64,000 nucleotides of DNA from Kribbella flavida DSM 17836 (GTDB lineage: Bacteria; Actinomycetota; Actinomycetes; Propionibacteriales; Kribbellaceae). Positions 8,378 to 18,038 of the stretch are shown here, piece after piece. A program made the position numbers and the translations under genes. The stretch is from contig NC_013729.1 in the NCBI RefSeq assembly GCF_000024345.1, forward strand, positions 62,001-126,000, read 5' to 3'. The notes beneath the pieces are model-generated. The model did no database searches. It was not told the DNA's origin and saw only the letters and a list, made by a program, of their open reading frames with translations. The first letter of the stretch is position 1. Each line of letters starts with the position of its first letter.

Positions 8378-11300
8378 CTACCTCAGGCCGTAGGCCCGGA
8401 TCACCGTCTGGGTGACCTTGTTGCCGGCGTTGTCGGCGGCCGAGACCCGCAGCGACACCGTGCCCTTGCCGGCCGGTACGACGGCGATGTACTTGCCGAA
8501 GGCCCCGACTGCGGCGATCCGCCGCCAGCTCTTGCCCTCGTCGAACGACACCTCGGCCTGCAGCGCGGTCGACCGCGGCGCCGGAGCACCCGCCTGCTGC
8601 TGAACCTTGAAGCCGATCACATGCGCCCGGCCGGCAACTCGCCCGGTCAGATCAGCCGGTACGTCGTACCCGACCTGCAGCAGCGGCAGCGCGACGGCTT
8701 GCTCACCCGCGGCCGTCTTCGACCGGAAGTCCCAGGCGGTCTGGGTCCTGGTCCCCCAGTTCCACTCGCCCGCCTCGTCGACCCGCTCGGTTGCCACCTC
8801 CAGCCGGTACGCCGCGTCGCCGCCGCTGGTCAGCACGTCCTGCCACGCGTCCGGCAGGTCCGCGACGACCGCGCCGTTCCGCTTCAGTACCGCGGACGAC
8901 GAGGTGGTCTCACCGAGCGTGTAGTGCCCGGCCGCGTCCACGAACGACGGGACCCGCAGCGAGAACCGGTCGCCGGTCCGCGTCGACACCAACCCCGGTG
9001 CAGCCGCCGGACGGACCACGGGCTCGAACCAGGTTTCGCTGGACGTCCCCGTCCGGTACGAACGCGGCAGGCTCGTCATGCCACCGGCCAGCGGGTTCAG
9101 CGTGTCCCAGGTGTACAGATGGTGCACCCGGTGCTTCCAGAGCGAGTCACCCGCGCTCACCCACTCCTCACGGACCTTGGGCGTCTGCACGAATCGCTGG
9201 GAGTCGTTCCAGCTGTAGTCCTGCCACGGACGCCAGCCGAACCGCTGCTCCTTGGCCCAGCCGAAGCCGCCGTTGTCGGCGTACGAGGTGCTGATCCGCG
9301 CGCTGTTCGCGGTGGTCACCCGGTGGTCGATCTTCGCTGGGATGTGGCCGGCCGAGACCTGGAACACGTCGTACAGGTACGGGCTGGACGTGGTCAGGGT
9401 CAGGTCGATCGTGGCCCGGCCCGCCTTGGCCCGGTTGACCAGCCTGGCGCCGTCGCGCTGCGTGGTGACCATGGCCGGGATCGGCTCACGCTCACCGGTC
9501 GGGACCCAGACCGTCCAGGCCGACCAGTCCGCTGGCCGGACGAGGATGACGCCGGCCGCGCCGGCCTTCGCCGCCTCGGCGATCTGGTCCTGCTCACTGC
9601 CGTTGCCCCAGCCGTCCTCGCTGGACTCGAGCACCGCGATCGCACCCTTGACCCCGCGCAGGTCGGGACCGGCGGCGACGAGGCTGAACCGCTTCCTGCC
9701 CTCGTACGACGGCGAACGGTGCAGCAGATTGATGTCCAGCGGGCCGGACACCCCCTGCACGGAGGCCTGCACCAGCGGCGCGACCAACTGCCAGCGCGAC
9801 GCGAACTCGAAGCTGCCGCCCTTCACCGGCCGCGTCGGCGTGACCAGCACCTGGCTGACGGTGCTGAAGTGCATAACGCCGTGGCTGACCTTGCGGCCGT
9901 TCGGGTACTCGCGGTGCACGTAGTAGCTGAGCACCGCCCGCTGCTCGGACGGCTTCGGGGTGTGGATGGTGATCGGCGCCGCCTTCCGGGCGTCGATGAC
10001 GATCTCCCGGTCGCGGTCCACGACGATGTTCGGGTCGGTGAACAGGCTGACCTTCTCGTCCTGCGGGTCGTTGTTCTCGACCAGCGAGTGCAGCAGGTAG
10101 GTCCCTTCCTCGACCTGCGCGGTGAGCGTCTGGCCGTCGTCGAGCCAGGCGAGCGTGTCGGAGCGCGGGTTGTCGCCGTACAGCGAGATCACCGGGACGC
10201 CGGTCGGCTGACCGTCCAGGCCGACCGCGCGCAGCCTGACCTGGTGGGTCGGGCCGGCCTTGAGGCTGCCGACCGCGGTCCGAACGCTGACACCGTTCGG
10301 ACCGGTGGCCACGAGCCAGCCGCTGAACAGGCCGCGCTCCAGCTTCGCCGGGTCGAGCGCCAGCGGTACGTCGACGCTGCCGCCGGCCGGAACCGTCACG
10401 GTCGCCGGCACGCCGAACGCGTCGGTCTCCGGCTGGTGGCTGTCCAGGTTGTCCACGTCGACGGCGAGGTTCAGCGTGACCGGCGCGGGGGTGTCGTTGC
10501 GGTAGGTGATCGGGCGCGTGGTCGGGCTGCTGCCGACACCGGTCAGGCCGAAGTCGGCGACGCCGGTCGCGTAGACCTTCTGCGCGACCGCGCGGGCGAG
10601 GTCCACCCGGCCGGTGCCCTGCGCGTAGACACTCAGGTCCGGCGTGGTCTTGGCCGTGCTGGTGAGCGCGTTCTTGATCCGGTCCGCCGTCCAGTCCGGG
10701 TGGGCCTGGGCCAGCAGGACGGCGGCGCCCGCCACGTGCGGCGTGGCCATCGAGGTGCCGGACGCCGCGGTGTAGAGGTTGTCCAGCGGGGTGCCCATCG
10801 CGGTCCCGGTGGCCCGGGCGGCGACGATGTCCACGCCCGGCGCGGTGATCTCCGGCTTGAGGCCGGAGTCGCCGACCCGCGGGCCGCGGCTGGAGAAGTC
10901 CGCCAGCGCGTCGTTGCGGTCGACGGCGCCGACGGTCAGGGCCGCGGCGGCGGCGCCGGGCGTACCGACGGACTGGTCCTGGCCCTCGTTGCCGGCGGCC
11001 ACGACGAACAGGGTGCCCGAGTCGGCGGTGATGTCGTTCACGGCCTGGCTGAGCGGGTCGGTGCCGTCGGTGGCGCCGCCCCCGAGGCTCATGTTGACCA
11101 CCTTCGCGCCCTCGGCGGCGGCCCACTCCATCCCGGCGATGATCCAGGACTCGTAGCCGCTGCCGTCGTCGCCGAGCACCTTGCCGACCAGCAGGTCGGC
11201 CTTCGGGGCGACGCCCTTGCGGGTCCCGCCCGCACCCGCGCCGGTGCCGGCGATGGTCGCGGCGACGTGCGTGCCGTGGCCGAAGTGGTCCTCGGCGCCG

Positions 11301-12064
11301 GTCGGGCTGCCGGAGAAGTCCTCGGCCTTCTGCACCTTGCCGGCCAGGTCCGGGTGGTGCGCGTCCACGCCGGTGTCCAGTACGGCGACCTCGATGCCGC
11401 TGCCCTCGAGCCCGGCCTGCCAGGCCGCCGGGGCGCCGATCTGCGCCACGCTGCGGTCGAGCACCGGCTTGACCTTGCCGTCGAGCCAGACCTTGGACAC
11501 GCCCTGGTCGAGCGACCGGGCCGTCGGGGCGGCCGGCTTGAGCGACTCCCACAGGCCGGGCAGTTCGGCCTTGGTGGCGGACACCGCCGCGCCGCCGATC
11601 GACGCCAGCGGGCGGTTGTTCGTCGTACCGGCCAGCGACTGGATCCGGGCGCCGTCGGCGTAGCGCACGATCAGCGGCAGGGTGCCGGTGGCCGCGTCGC
11701 CGTAGCCGTCGGCCAGCAGCTCCTCGACGTCGAACAGGTCGGAGTCGACCAGGCCGGACGAGATGTACGGGACGGCGTCGCTGGGCAGGACGCGCAGTCC
11801 GCCGTCGACCTCGACGGTGTGGAACGCGACCCGCTCGCGGCCCGGGGCGGGCAGCACGGTGGCGGACTTCTTGCCGGCACCGGCGTCGGCGATCTCGACG
11901 ACGTCACCGGTGATCAGGGTGACCTTCTGGGCCTTGCCGGCGGCAACGGGTGACGCGGCCTGCGCGGCCGGACCGGGTGGGGCCGCGGTGGCGGTCAGGC
12001 TCGACGTGGCGGCCAGGGCGAGACCAGCCGCGAAAAGGGCAGCTTTCTGCACGGGGGTGGACAT
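8378..12064 (-). CDS. Large secreted S8-family subtilisin-like serine protease
   Basis: 1228 residues. Sec signal peptide (about 1-28, with [13 protein letters not shown] and an ATA-AP cleavage region), then a propeptide-like segment to about 210, then the peptidase S8 domain. The catalytic triad is visible as Asp230 (VAVLDTGVD), His263 (GHGTHVA) and Ser438 (GTSMATPHVAG), with oxyanion Asn in AAGNEG. The C-terminal 750 residues hold a PA-like segment (GVILVRPADWSAWT) and beta-rich domains of unknown role. ATG at 12064 was chosen because AAGGAGT precedes it and a signal peptide starts there; the open frame runs on to 13369 but overlaps the aminotransferase. Secreted protein degradation is the likely role. 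Confidence 0.93.
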   Translation of the reverse strand: MSTPVQKAALFAAGLALAATSSLTATAAPPGPAAQAASPVAAGKAQKVTLITGDVVEIADAGAGKKSATVLPAPGRERVAFHTVEVDGGLRVLPSDAVPYISSGLVDSDLFDVEELLADGYGDAATGTLPLIVRYADGARIQSLAGTTNNRPLASIGGAAVSATKAELPGLWESLKPAAPTARSLDQGVSKVWLDGKVKPVLDRSVAQIGAPAAWQAGLEGSGIEVAVLDTGVDAHHPDLAGKVQKAEDFSGSPTGAEDHFGHGTHVAATIAGTGAGAGGTRKGVAPKADLLVGKVLGDDGSGYESWIIAGMEWAAAEGAKVVNMSLGGGATDGTDPLSQAVNDITADSGTLFVVAAGNEGQDQSVGTPGAAAAALTVGAVDRNDALADFSSRGPRVGDSGLKPEITAPGVDIVAARATGTAMGTPLDNLYTAASGTSMATPHVAGAAVLLAQAHPDWTADRIKNALTSTAKTTPDLSVYAQGTGRVDLARAVAQKVYATGVADFGLTGVGSSPTTRPITYRNDTPAPVTLNLAVDVDNLDSHQPETDAFGVPATVTVPAGGSVDVPLALDPAKLERGLFSGWLVATGPNGVSVRTAVGSLKAGPTHQVRLRAVGLDGQPTGVPVISLYGDNPRSDTLAWLDDGQTLTAQVEEGTYLLHSLVENNDPQDEKVSLFTDPNIVVDRDREIVIDARKAAPITIHTPKPSEQRAVLSYYVHREYPNGRKVSHGVMHFSTVSQVLVTPTRPVKGGSFEFASRWQLVAPLVQASVQGVSGPLDINLLHRSPSYEGRKRFSLVAAGPDLRGVKGAIAVLESSEDGWGNGSEQDQIAEAAKAGAAGVILVRPADWSAWTVWVPTGEREPIPAMVTTQRDGARLVNRAKAGRATIDLTLTTSSPYLYDVFQVSAGHIPAKIDHRVTTANSARISTSYADNGGFGWAKEQRFGWRPWQDYSWNDSQRFVQTPKVREEWVSAGDSLWKHRVHHLYTWDTLNPLAGGMTSLPRSYRTGTSSETWFEPVVRPAAAPGLVSTRTGDRFSLRVPSFVDAAGHYTLGETTSSSAVLKRNGAVVADLPDAWQDVLTSGGDAAYRLEVATERVDEAGEWNWGTRTQTAWDFRSKTAAGEQAVALPLLQVGYDVPADLTGRVAGRAHVIGFKVQQQAGAPAPRSTALQAEVSFDEGKSWRRIAAVGAFGKYIAVVPAGKGTVSLRVSAADNAGNKVTQTVIRAYGLR

Positions 12065-12383
12065 GGGCGGACTCCTTCGAGAGGTAAAGGGGCAAGCACC
12101 TCTTGACTGGGAGTCTGCGGGCGGACACCACCTCCACGCCCTGTCCAGCACTGCCGTTCCTGTGACATGACGCATGCACGCCACCGGGCCGGTAACGCAG
12201 CGTTGACGGAACGCGTACGCCGGATGAGCGGTGCGGGCGCGCGCGTGCTGCCGCCCGCCCGGCGAACTCCTACCGTTTGAAGCTGCTGCGGGCGGGATAC
12301 TGCTCGCGACGTGATGGGCTCGCGGACGGTGCTGGCAGCGGTGGTTGCGTCGTTGGCCGGCGCGATTCATGGAGGAGGTCGTG

Positions 12384-12845
12384 GTGGCGGAGAGCATCGC
12401 GGAGTCGATCGACGTCGAGACGCCGGTCAGCGTCGCGTACCGGCGGTGGAACGAGTTTGCGTCGTTTCCGGAGTACATGGAGGGCGTCGACGACGTCCGC
12501 GGGTCCGATGAGATCCACTCGCACTGGGTGACCTCGTTCGGCGGTGTCGTCCGCGAGTTCGACGCGACGATCACCGACCAGGAACCCGGTGAGCGGATCG
12601 CATGGGTGTGCTCGTCCGGCCCGCTGCGCGCCGGATCCGTCACGTTCGCCCCGGTGACCGACCGCCGGACCCGGATCACCGTGCAGCTCGAGCTGGAACC
12701 GCACGGCCTGGCGGAGAACTTCGCCGAGAAGACCGGCATCCTGCACCGCATGGTGGTCGCCGACATGTACCGCTTCAAGAACGTCGTCGAGGCGGAGACC
12801 CAAGACCCGGCGCCGTCCCCGGCGTCCTCCGCACAGTTGTCCTGA
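12384..12845 (+). CDS. SRPBCC-family (polyketide cyclase/dehydrase-like) protein
   Basis: About 153 residues with the START/Bet v1-like fold: an N-terminal IAESIDVETPVSVAYRRWNEF, then FPEYMEGVDDV, and the central FDATITDQEPGERIAW and VTFAPVTDRRTRI strands. Members bind hydrophobic ligands in a cavity, and coenzyme Q-binding COQ10-like and stress-type members look like this. The start is uncertain: GTG at 12381 or 12384 is preceded by GGAGGAGG, while ATG at 12369 lies upstream of that site. It is followed after 5 nt by the aminotransferase, so the two are probably cotranscribed. Confidence 0.8.
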   Translation: MAESIAESIDVETPVSVAYRRWNEFASFPEYMEGVDDVRGSDEIHSHWVTSFGGVVREFDATITDQEPGERIAWVCSSGPLRAGSVTFAPVTDRRTRITVQLELEPHGLAENFAEKTGILHRMVVADMYRFKNVVEAETQDPAPSPASSAQLS

Positions 12846-12850
12846 CCGCG

Positions 12851-13990
12851 ATGCCGAGCCTTCCTGAGTTCCGGCTGGAGACCTACTTCTCGCGCTGGGA
12901 GTTCGGTGCGCGCTTCCACCTGACCGCGTCGGACGCGCAGACCCTGCCGCTGTCCGAGCTGCTCGCGCTCGCCGACGACGACGGCCGGGAGCGGTGGGAG
13001 TCGCTCGCGCTGGGCTACACCGAGACCCGGGGACTGCCGGCGCTGCGGGAGGAGATCGCCCGCACCTACGAGCACGTCGTACCGGAGGACGTGCTGTGCT
13101 TCGCGGGAGCCGAAGAGGCGCTCTACCTGGCGATGCGGACGCTGCTCGCGCCGGGCGACCACGTGGTGGTGCTGACGCCGAACTACCAGGCGGCCGAGAC
13201 GGTCCCGCTCGAGATCTGCGACGTCACCGGAGTCGCGTTGCGGGCTGAGGACGACTGGGCGCTCGACGTCGACGCGATCGAGCAGGCGTTGCGCCCCGCG
13301 ACCCGGATGGTGTCGGTGAACTTCCCGAACAACCCGACCGGCGCGCTGCCGTCGCCGGAAGCGTGGCACCGGCTGGTCCGGTTGTGCGACGCGCGTGGCA
13401 TCACGTTGTTCAGCGACGAGGTGTACCGCGGCCTCGAGCTGGACCGTGCTTCATTGCCCCAGGCAACCGACCTTTCGCCGTCGGCGCTGTCGCTGAACGT
13501 GATGTCGAAGGCGTACGGCCTGCCGGGCCTGCGGATCGGGTGGATCGCCTGCCGCGACCGGTCGGTGCTCGACCGGCTGGAACGGGCGAAGCACTACACC
13601 ACGATCTGCAACTCCGCGCCGAGCGAGGTGCTGGCGCTGATCGCGCTGCGGGCGCGCGACCGGCTGCTGTCCCGCAACCGGGAGATCGTCGCGCGCAACC
13701 TGCCGGTCTTCGACGAGTTCTTCCGGGGCTACCCGGACCTGTTCGAGTGGGCACCCCCACAGGGTGGGTGCGTCTGCTACCCCCGGTACGCCGGGGCGGA
13801 CGGGGTCGAGGCGATGTGCGCGGACCTGGTCGAGCAGGCCGGCGTGCTGCTGCTGCCGTCGAGCATCTACCGGTCGGAGCTGACCGAGACGCCGCAGGAC
13901 CGGTTCCGCCTCGGCGTCGGCCGGCTCGATCCGGAACCGGCGCTGGCCGCGTGGGGCGCGTGGCTGGACCAGCGCCCAACGGTTGCCTAG
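12851..13990 (+). CDS. PLP-dependent aminotransferase, class I/II
   Basis: 379-residue fold-type I aminotransferase. Recognisable parts are the N-terminal ETYFSRWEFGARFHL, LGYTETRGLPALREEIA, the NFPNNPTGALP motif, FSDEVYRGLE carrying the PLP-ring aspartate, and SKAYGLPGLRIGW with the Schiff-base lysine. The C-terminal RFRLGVGR supplies the carboxylate-binding arginine. The CYPRY segment and short length resemble the capreomycidine synthase-like and MalY-like subgroups, but the substrate cannot be read from sequence. ATG at 12851 is 5 nt after the SRPBCC stop. Confidence 0.88.
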   Translation: MPSLPEFRLETYFSRWEFGARFHLTASDAQTLPLSELLALADDDGRERWESLALGYTETRGLPALREEIARTYEHVVPEDVLCFAGAEEALYLAMRTLLAPGDHVVVLTPNYQAAETVPLEICDVTGVALRAEDDWALDVDAIEQALRPATRMVSVNFPNNPTGALPSPEAWHRLVRLCDARGITLFSDEVYRGLELDRASLPQATDLSPSALSLNVMSKAYGLPGLRIGWIACRDRSVLDRLERAKHYTTICNSAPSEVLALIALRARDRLLSRNREIVARNLPVFDEFFRGYPDLFEWAPPQGGCVCYPRYAGADGVEAMCADLVEQAGVLLLPSSIYRSELTETPQDRFRLGVGRLDPEPALAAWGAWLDQRPTVA

Positions 13991-14014
13991 AGCCCCCGAC
14001 TGGTCCGATTCGAG

Positions 14015-14038
14015 CAGACCACCAAGCGACGTGGTCTG
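14015..14038. terminator. Inverted repeat after the aminotransferase: terminator or GntR-type operator
   Basis: Perfect 8-bp arms CAGACCAC / GTGGTCTG with an 8-nt spacer, 25 nt after the aminotransferase stop. It could end that transcript. The arms also resemble the GGTC/GACC half-sites of the palindrome next to the gntR gene (18039-18053), and another ACTGGTCCGA copy lies at 13999-14008, so a regulatory role for the sugar operon is possible. The 14039-14249 gap also holds GTGCTGC direct repeats but no gene. Confidence 0.45.
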
Positions 14039-14249
14039 TTGCGTAGTTTGCAATCAGTGCTGCGAGACGTGCTGCAAATGCCAGCAGTGATGACCCATGA
14101 TGCGGCTGTGTGCGCTCTCACGACTTAGTAACGGAACCTCCTGAACTATTGACGCCAGTAGCGGGGTCGGCCAGTGTCGACGCCACTGAACGACAGGTTC
14201 ATACCAGTCAGCCGGCCGCCGGTCCGGCTACTCCGCCAGAGGTGATCCG

Positions 14250-15509
14250 ATGAAGTTCCGTTCCCTTGCCGTGGCCGCCGTCACGGCTCTCTCCTTGACC
14301 GCGCTCGCTGCCTGCGGCTCCTCCGACGGCGACAGCAACGCCGCCGCCGGGCCGACCACCATCGACGTCTGGCTGATGAAGGGCAGCGTCTCCGACGACT
14401 TCCTCCAGCGGTTCACCGCCGACTTCGCCGCCAAGCACCCGGACATCAAGGCCAACGTCCAGATCCAGGAGTGGAACGGGATCGGCCCGAAGATCATCGG
14501 CGCGCTGGCCAGCAAGGACGCGCCGGACGTGATCGAGGTCGGCAACACCCAGGTGGCGCAGTACTCGGCCTCCGGCGGCGTCAAGGACCTGACCGACAAG
14601 AAGGCCGACCTCAAGGGCGACGACTGGATCGAGGGCCTGGCCGGACCCGGCAACTACGAGGGCAAGCAGTACGGCATCCCGTACTACGCCGCGAACCGGG
14701 TTGTGATCTACCGCAAGGACCTGTTCCAGGCGGCCGGCGTGACCCCGCCGAAGACCCGCGCGGAGTGGCTGGCCGCGTCCGCCAAGCTGAACACCGGCGG
14801 CAACCAGGGCATCTACCTGCCGGGCCAGAACTTCTACGTGCTGTCGGGCTTCATCTGGGACGAGGGCGGCGACCTGGCGGTCAAGGAGGGCGACTCCTGG
14901 AAGGGTGCGCTGTCCACGCCGGAGGCGCTGAAGGGCATGGAGTTCTACCGGCAGATCCAGGCGCTCGGCAAGGGCCCGAAGGACTCCGACGAGGCCAAGC
15001 CGACCCAGACCGACGTGTTCGCGCAGGGCAAGGTCGCGCAGATGATCGCCGTCCCGGGGGCGGCCGAGCTGATCGCCCAGGCCAACCCGGCGCTGAAGGA
15101 CAAGCTGGGCTTCTTCCCGATCCCGGGCAAGACCGCCGACAAGCCGGGCGCGGTCTTCACCGGCGGCTCGGACCTGATCATCCCGGAGGCCTCGGACGGC
15201 CAGGACGCGGCGTACACGTTCATCAAGGAGCTGGCCGGTGAGCAGTGGCAGACCGACCTGGCCAAGACGATGAAGTACGTGCCGAACCGCAAGGCGCTGG
15301 CGACCTCGGTCGGCTCCGACGAGGGCGTCGCGGCGATGGCGGCCGGTGCCGCGAACGGCAAGGCCACCCCGAACTCGCCGAACTGGGCCGCGGTGGAGGC
15401 GAAGAACCCGATCAAGGAGTACCAGACCAAGGTGCTGACCGGTGGTGACCCGGTGGCCGCAGCGAAGGCGGCCGACGAGATCATCACCCAGGCCCTGAAC
15501 GCCAAGTAG
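14250..15509 (+). CDS. Sugar ABC transporter substrate-binding lipoprotein (family 1 extracellular SBP)
   Basis: 419-residue lipoprotein. The signal peptide ends in a lipobox-type LTALAAC, giving Cys about residue 23. The body is a type 1 periplasmic-binding fold with TIDVWLMKGSVSDDF, VIEVGNTQVAQYSASGG and GIPYYAANRVVIYRKD, which resemble carbohydrate SBPs of the MalE/CUT1 group. It starts the operon with the two permeases (4-nt gap to the next). No ATPase gene is present, as is usual for actinobacterial CUT1 systems that share MsiK. The neighbouring GntR repressor and GH16-like enzyme suggest an oligosaccharide substrate. Confidence 0.92.
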   Translation: MKFRSLAVAAVTALSLTALAACGSSDGDSNAAAGPTTIDVWLMKGSVSDDFLQRFTADFAAKHPDIKANVQIQEWNGIGPKIIGALASKDAPDVIEVGNTQVAQYSASGGVKDLTDKKADLKGDDWIEGLAGPGNYEGKQYGIPYYAANRVVIYRKDLFQAAGVTPPKTRAEWLAASAKLNTGGNQGIYLPGQNFYVLSGFIWDEGGDLAVKEGDSWKGALSTPEALKGMEFYRQIQALGKGPKDSDEAKPTQTDVFAQGKVAQMIAVPGAAELIAQANPALKDKLGFFPIPGKTADKPGAVFTGGSDLIIPEASDGQDAAYTFIKELAGEQWQTDLAKTMKYVPNRKALATSVGSDEGVAAMAAGAANGKATPNSPNWAAVEAKNPIKEYQTKVLTGGDPVAAAKAADEIITQALNAK

Positions 15510-15513
15510 CACC

Positions 15514-16488
15514 GTGGCCGTAACGCACGCCGAGAGCCCGGCGGCACCGGCCCCCGTCGCCCCGACCGGTTCGCCGGCCCCGGGGCGACGGGGGCGCTCG
15601 CTGCCGGTGCGTCTGCTGCCGTACCTGCTGGTCGTACCGACCGTGCTCGGTACGGCGTACCTGCTGGTCTACCCGTTGATCCGGAACCTGGTCATCTCGT
15701 TCCAGAAGTTCGGCATCGCCCAGCTGATCCGGGGCGGTGCCGACTTCGTCGGGCTGGACAACTACCGGCAGATCCTGTCCGACGGCATGTTCTGGTCGGT
15801 GGTGGCCCGGACCTTCGTCTTCACCGCGATCAACGTCGCGCTGATCATGGGCCTGGCCACCGCGGTCGCCCTGCTGATCGGTGCTCTGGGCAAGGGTCTG
15901 CGACTGGCCGTGATGGGCGGCCTGGTGGTCGCCTGGGCGATCCCGGTGATCGCCGCGACGACGGTGTTCCAGTGGCTGTTCCAGTCCCAGCTCGGGGTGG
16001 TGAACTGGGTCCTGGTCGCGCTCGGCTTCGAGCGGTTCGAGGGCTACGCCTGGTTCGCCAACGGCACCTCGACGTTCGCCATCATCGTGGTGCTGATCGT
16101 CTGGCAGTCGGTGCCGTTCGCGGCACTGACCCTGTACGCCGCGATGACCACGGTGCCCCGGGAACTGCACGAGTCGGCCCAGATCGACGGCGCCGGCGGG
16201 GTGCGGACGTTCACGCTGATCACCTTTCCGATCCTGCGGCCGATGTTCGGGCTGATCCTCTGCCTGGAGATCATCTGGGTGTTCAAGTGCTTCGTGCAGA
16301 TCTGGGCGATCAGCCAGGGCGGCCCGGGCAACGCGACACTGACCCTGCCGGTCTACGCCTACCAGGTGGCCCAGTCGCTGAACCGGTACGACCTGGGCGC
16401 GGCGATCTCGATGGTGACCGTGCTGATCCTGGCCGTCGTGCTGCTGGCCTACTTCCGGCAGATGTTCAAGGAAGAAGGTGAGCTGTGA
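15514..16488 (+). CDS. Sugar ABC transporter permease (MalF-type)
   Basis: 324-residue membrane protein with six predicted helices and the permease EAA loop (ELHESAQIDGAGGVRTF...ITFPIL). The N-terminal tail is Pro/Ala-rich, and the first helix begins near LLPYLLVVPTVLG. It starts at GTG 15514, four bases after the binding-protein stop, and its stop overlaps the next permease as GTGA. It forms the inner-membrane channel with that permease. Confidence 0.93.
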   Translation: MAVTHAESPAAPAPVAPTGSPAPGRRGRSLPVRLLPYLLVVPTVLGTAYLLVYPLIRNLVISFQKFGIAQLIRGGADFVGLDNYRQILSDGMFWSVVARTFVFTAINVALIMGLATAVALLIGALGKGLRLAVMGGLVVAWAIPVIAATTVFQWLFQSQLGVVNWVLVALGFERFEGYAWFANGTSTFAIIVVLIVWQSVPFAALTLYAAMTTVPRELHESAQIDGAGGVRTFTLITFPILRPMFGLILCLEIIWVFKCFVQIWAISQGGPGNATLTLPVYAYQVAQSLNRYDLGAAISMVTVLILAVVLLAYFRQMFKEEGEL

Positions 16489-17318
16489 GGCCCCGGATCG
16501 GACGCAGGATCTCGCTGAACGTCCTGGCGCTGATCGTGGTCGCCTGCTCGGTGTTCCCGGTCTACTGGATGGTGCTGACGGCGTTCAAGCCGACCAAGGA
16601 CATCCAGGCCGAGACGCCCTCGTTCCTCCCGACGAATGTCACCTTCACGCATTTCGGCACCGCGGTGAACGCGGACGGCTTCTGGCTGTTCTGGCGCAAC
16701 AGCGCGCTGGTGGCGGTGACGGCGGTGCTGCTCGCGCTGGTGGTCGCCTGCCTGGCGGCGTACGCGGTCGCGCGGATGAAGTGGCGCGGCCGCAAGCAGT
16801 TCATCCTGATGGTGTTCATCGCCCAGATGACGCCGTGGGAGGCGCTGCTGATCCCGATGTACGTGATCGCCCGCGACACCGACATGCTGGACAAGCTGAC
16901 CATGCTGACACTGATCTACTTCATGGTCACGCTGCCGTTCACGATCGTGACGCTGCGCGGGTTCCTGAAGGCGATCCCGATCGAGCTGGAGGAGGCGGCG
17001 CAGGTCGACGGCTGTAACCAGTTCCAGGCGTTCCGGCGGATCGTCTTCCCGCTGCTGGCGCCCGGGCTGCTGTCCACCTCGCTGTTCGGCTTCATCACCG
17101 CGTGGAACGAGTTCGCCTTCGCCAACCTGCTGATCATCAAGAACCAGGACCAGCGCACGCTGCCGGTCTGGCTCTCGTCGTTCAGCAACACCTTCGGCAC
17201 CGACTGGGGCGCCACGATGGCCGCGGCGACCCTGTTCATGCTGCCCGTCCTGCTGATCTTCCTGGTCCTGCAGGGCCGGGTCACCTCGGGCGTGGCCGCG
17301 GGTGCGGTGAAAGGCTGA
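16485..17318 (+). CDS. Sugar ABC transporter permease (MalG-type)
   Basis: 277-residue partner permease of the CUT1 family. Hydrophobic helices start at ISLNVLALIVVACSVFPVYW; the EAA loop IPIELEEAAQVDGCNQFQAFRR is conserved, followed by FPLLAPGL. The GTG start overlaps the previous stop. Its own stop touches the stop of the convergent gntR gene with no intergenic base. No ATPase gene follows, so the system probably borrows a shared MsiK-like ATPase encoded elsewhere. Confidence 0.93.
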   Translation: MRPRIGRRISLNVLALIVVACSVFPVYWMVLTAFKPTKDIQAETPSFLPTNVTFTHFGTAVNADGFWLFWRNSALVAVTAVLLALVVACLAAYAVARMKWRGRKQFILMVFIAQMTPWEALLIPMYVIARDTDMLDKLTMLTLIYFMVTLPFTIVTLRGFLKAIPIELEEAAQVDGCNQFQAFRRIVFPLLAPGLLSTSLFGFITAWNEFAFANLLIIKNQDQRTLPVWLSSFSNTFGTDWGATMAAATLFMLPVLLIFLVLQGRVTSGVAAGAVKG

Positions 17319-18023
17319 TCAGTCGGCGAACGTGAGCCGCGTCGTGATCCGGTACCGGTCTCCGCGGTAGACGGAGCGGGTGTACTCGATCACGGCGCGG
17401 TCGGCGGTGCGGGTGGTCCGCTCGATCAGCAGCGCCGGCGAGTGCAGCGGGACGTCGAGCAGCGCCGACTCCTGCGCGTCGGTCACGGTCGGCTCGGTGA
17501 CCTGGACGGCGTCCTTCGGCGCGACCCCGTACCGGCCGCGCAGCAGGCCGTAGAACGAGCCGAGCTCGAAGTCCCGGCCGGTGATGCCGGGCACCGCGGC
17601 GGCCGGGACCAGGATCCGCTCGATGCACATCGGCAGGCCGTCGACCAGCCGGAGCCGGACCACTGACACCAGCTCCGTACCCGGCGAGACCTCCAGCCGC
17701 CGCCCCATCCGGGCGCCGGCCGGCTCCAGGCCGAAGCTGACCAGCCGGCTGTGCCACGGACTGCCCTCGGCGGGCGGTACGGCGAAGTCGCCGGCCTCGG
17801 TCGGCTCCAGCTCCTGGTGGATCTTCCGGGCACTGATGAAGGTGCCGCGGCCGTGCTCGCGAACCACCAGCCCGTCGCGGGCGAGGTCGTCCAGCGCCGC
17901 TCGCAACGTCGGCCGGGAGACCCCGAGCGTCTCGCTCAGGCTGCGCTCGGACGGCAGCACCTGCCCCGGCCCGCTGTCCTCGATCAGGGCCAGCAGCCGA
18001 TCCCGGGTTTCCTTCCGTCGCAT
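17319..18023 (-). CDS. GntR-family transcriptional regulator (HutC/UTRA type)
   Basis: 234 residues. The N-terminal winged helix (about 1-67) contains LPSERSLSETLGVSRPTLRAALDDLARDGLV. A C-terminal UTRA ligand domain follows (about 85-234, with LVSVVRLRLVDGLPMCIERILVP and FYGLLRGRYGVAP). Such proteins repress sugar-uptake operons and release DNA on binding a phosphosugar or related effector. It is convergent with the ABC operon and divergent from the GH16-like gene, with a TGGTC-C-GACCA palindrome 16 bp upstream of its start. Confidence 0.92.
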   Translation of the reverse strand: MRRKETRDRLLALIEDSGPGQVLPSERSLSETLGVSRPTLRAALDDLARDGLVVREHGRGTFISARKIHQELEPTEAGDFAVPPAEGSPWHSRLVSFGLEPAGARMGRRLEVSPGTELVSVVRLRLVDGLPMCIERILVPAAAVPGITGRDFELGSFYGLLRGRYGVAPKDAVQVTEPTVTDAQESALLDVPLHSPALLIERTTRTADRAVIEYTRSVYRGDRYRITTRLTFAD

Positions 18024-18038
18024 GCGGTGGACTTTACC

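Noticed and set aside
8372-11953. Very long plus-strand open frame (about 1190 codons) opposite the subtilase
   Set aside because: Arg/Gly/Val-rich translation typical of the antisense frame of a high-GC gene; the minus strand carries a complete protease with catalytic triad.
12065-13369. N-terminal extension of the subtilase frame
   Set aside because: It overlaps the SRPBCC and aminotransferase genes on the opposite strand, and a signal peptide with ribosome-binding site begins at 12064.
13991-14249. Small ORF between aminotransferase and sugar operon
   Set aside because: No frame with a plausible start and codon usage; the region is better explained by inverted and direct repeats.
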